64,000 nucleotides of DNA from contig NZ_SOAX01000002.1 in NCBI RefSeq assembly GCF_004364635.1, positions 558,001 to 622,000 of the forward strand. The letters run 5' to 3'. Under the pieces are notes generated by a model that worked only from the letters and a program-made list of their open reading frames with translations, was not told the origin of the DNA and did not search any database. This DNA is from Halospina denitrificans (GTDB lineage Bacteria; Pseudomonadota; Gammaproteobacteria; Pseudomonadales; Oleiphilaceae). Position 1 is the first letter of the stretch. The number at the start of each line of letters is the position of its first letter. Below are positions 63,654 to 64,000 of the stretch, one piece after another. A program made the translations under genes and the position numbers.

Positions 63654-64000
63654 TACAGAGAACCGTCCCAGTCCAGAAAGTTGCGCAACAGTTGAAGTCC
63701 GGCGTCGTGGCTTTTCTCGGGGTGGAACTGGACCGCGAACAGGTTGGGCGCCGTCACCGCCGCCGCAATATCCACGCCGTAATGGCAAACGCCGGCCAGG
63801 TTCGGATTGCGGTCCGCTTCCACGTAGTAGCTGTGCACAAAGTAGAAGCGAGTGCCGTCCGTGATCTCGTGCCACATGGGATGCGGCTCCGACTGGAACA
63901 CCTCGTTCCACCCCATATGCGGGACCTTGAGGCGATGACCGTCTTCCGTCAGGTTGTGCCCGAAGAAACGGACCTTCGAGGGCAGCAGGCCGATGCCCTC
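63653..64000 (-). CDS. hisH: Imidazole glycerol phosphate synthase, glutamine amidotransferase subunit, 3' part
   Basis: The C-terminal 115 or so residues, entering from the window edge: [34 protein letters not shown] and [20 protein letters not shown], with the His and Glu of the class I amidotransferase triad. The nucleophile Cys part is outside the window. Translationally coupled to hisA. Confidence 0.95.
   Translation of the reverse strand, partial: EGIGLLPSKVRFFGHNLTEDGHRLKVPHMGWNEVFQSEPHPMWHEITDGTRFYFVHSYYVEADRNPNLAGVCHYGVDIAAAVTAPNLFAVQFHPEKSHDAGLQLLRNFLDWDGSL

Noticed and set aside
62913-63911. A 332-codon minus-strand frame starting upstream of hisA
   Set aside because: Its first 86 codons overlap hisH in another frame. 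The true hisA start is the ATG at 63653, coupled to the hisH stop.

Overview
The window is a chromosomal segment of a gammaproteobacterium, probably a marine or halophilic one of the Marinobacter/Halomonas kind. This is inferred from the housekeeping block gpmI-envC-ctpA-yibQ-hisF-hisA-hisH with nearby secB, from generally high GC, and from an all-Gram-negative outer-membrane export set. No rRNA, tRNA or CRISPR array was seen.

Layout. (1) 1-2.5 kb: the 5' part of waaA (minus) and wzi (plus). (2) 2.5-22.6 kb, minus strand, read from 22.6 down to 2.5 kb: wza, wzb, wzc, a wzz remnant, wbpB, wbpD, a toxin-antitoxin pair whose PIN toxin is fused to the WbpE aminotransferase, a sulfotransferase, a glycosyltransferase, a decapitated wzx flippase, an AT-rich insert (PIG-L deacetylase, sulfotransferase, glycosyltransferase) lying between two defective IS5-type elements, another glycosyltransferase, a broken asnB, an EpsG-type polymerase, a glycosyltransferase and a WecA-like initiating enzyme. 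(3) 22.6-23.0 kb: a divergent control region with two ops (RfaH/JUMPStart) elements, one facing each way. (4) 23.0-42.4 kb, plus strand: a MarR-type EPS regulator, an ABC flippase candidate, an SDR, rmlA, an aminotransferase, an ATP-grasp protein, three sulfotransferases in a row, a GT2, a second EpsG-type polymerase, two GT4 enzymes, a phosphoglycosyl transferase, a fourth sulfotransferase, ATP-grasp and HAD genes, a frameshifted phosphoglycosyl transferase remnant and another aminotransferase. (5) 42.4-45.5 kb: a decayed toxin-antitoxin locus with its operator, a stray aminotransferase 3' end, an Rpn-type nuclease gene and a beta-CASP metallo-hydrolase. (6) 45.6-52 kb: a diguanylate cyclase, cysC (APS kinase), an SLC13-type permease and a WbpM/FlaA1-like dehydratase. 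(7) 52-64 kb: ordinary chromosome.

How it works together (inference). The two divergent operons and the outlying genes appear to make, sulfate and export a surface polysaccharide. WecA-like and WcaJ/PglC-like enzymes start the chains. WbpB/D/E and the other aminotransferases make amino sugars. At least six sulfotransferases would decorate the glycan with PAPS supplied through CysC, and the SLC13 permease may bring in sulfate. Wza/Wzb/Wzc/Wzi would export and anchor it. Because the only Wzx is cut after 63 codons, the ABC transporter at 23.4 kb is the best flippase candidate in the window.

The locus is strongly mosaic. At least eight broken or truncated genes (asnB, wzx, wzz, a phosphoglycosyl transferase, an aminotransferase tail, a toxin gene, two transposases) mark recombination junctions. 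The most unusual object is the PIN-toxin/aminotransferase fusion at 15.1-16.7 kb with its antitoxin gene directly upstream.
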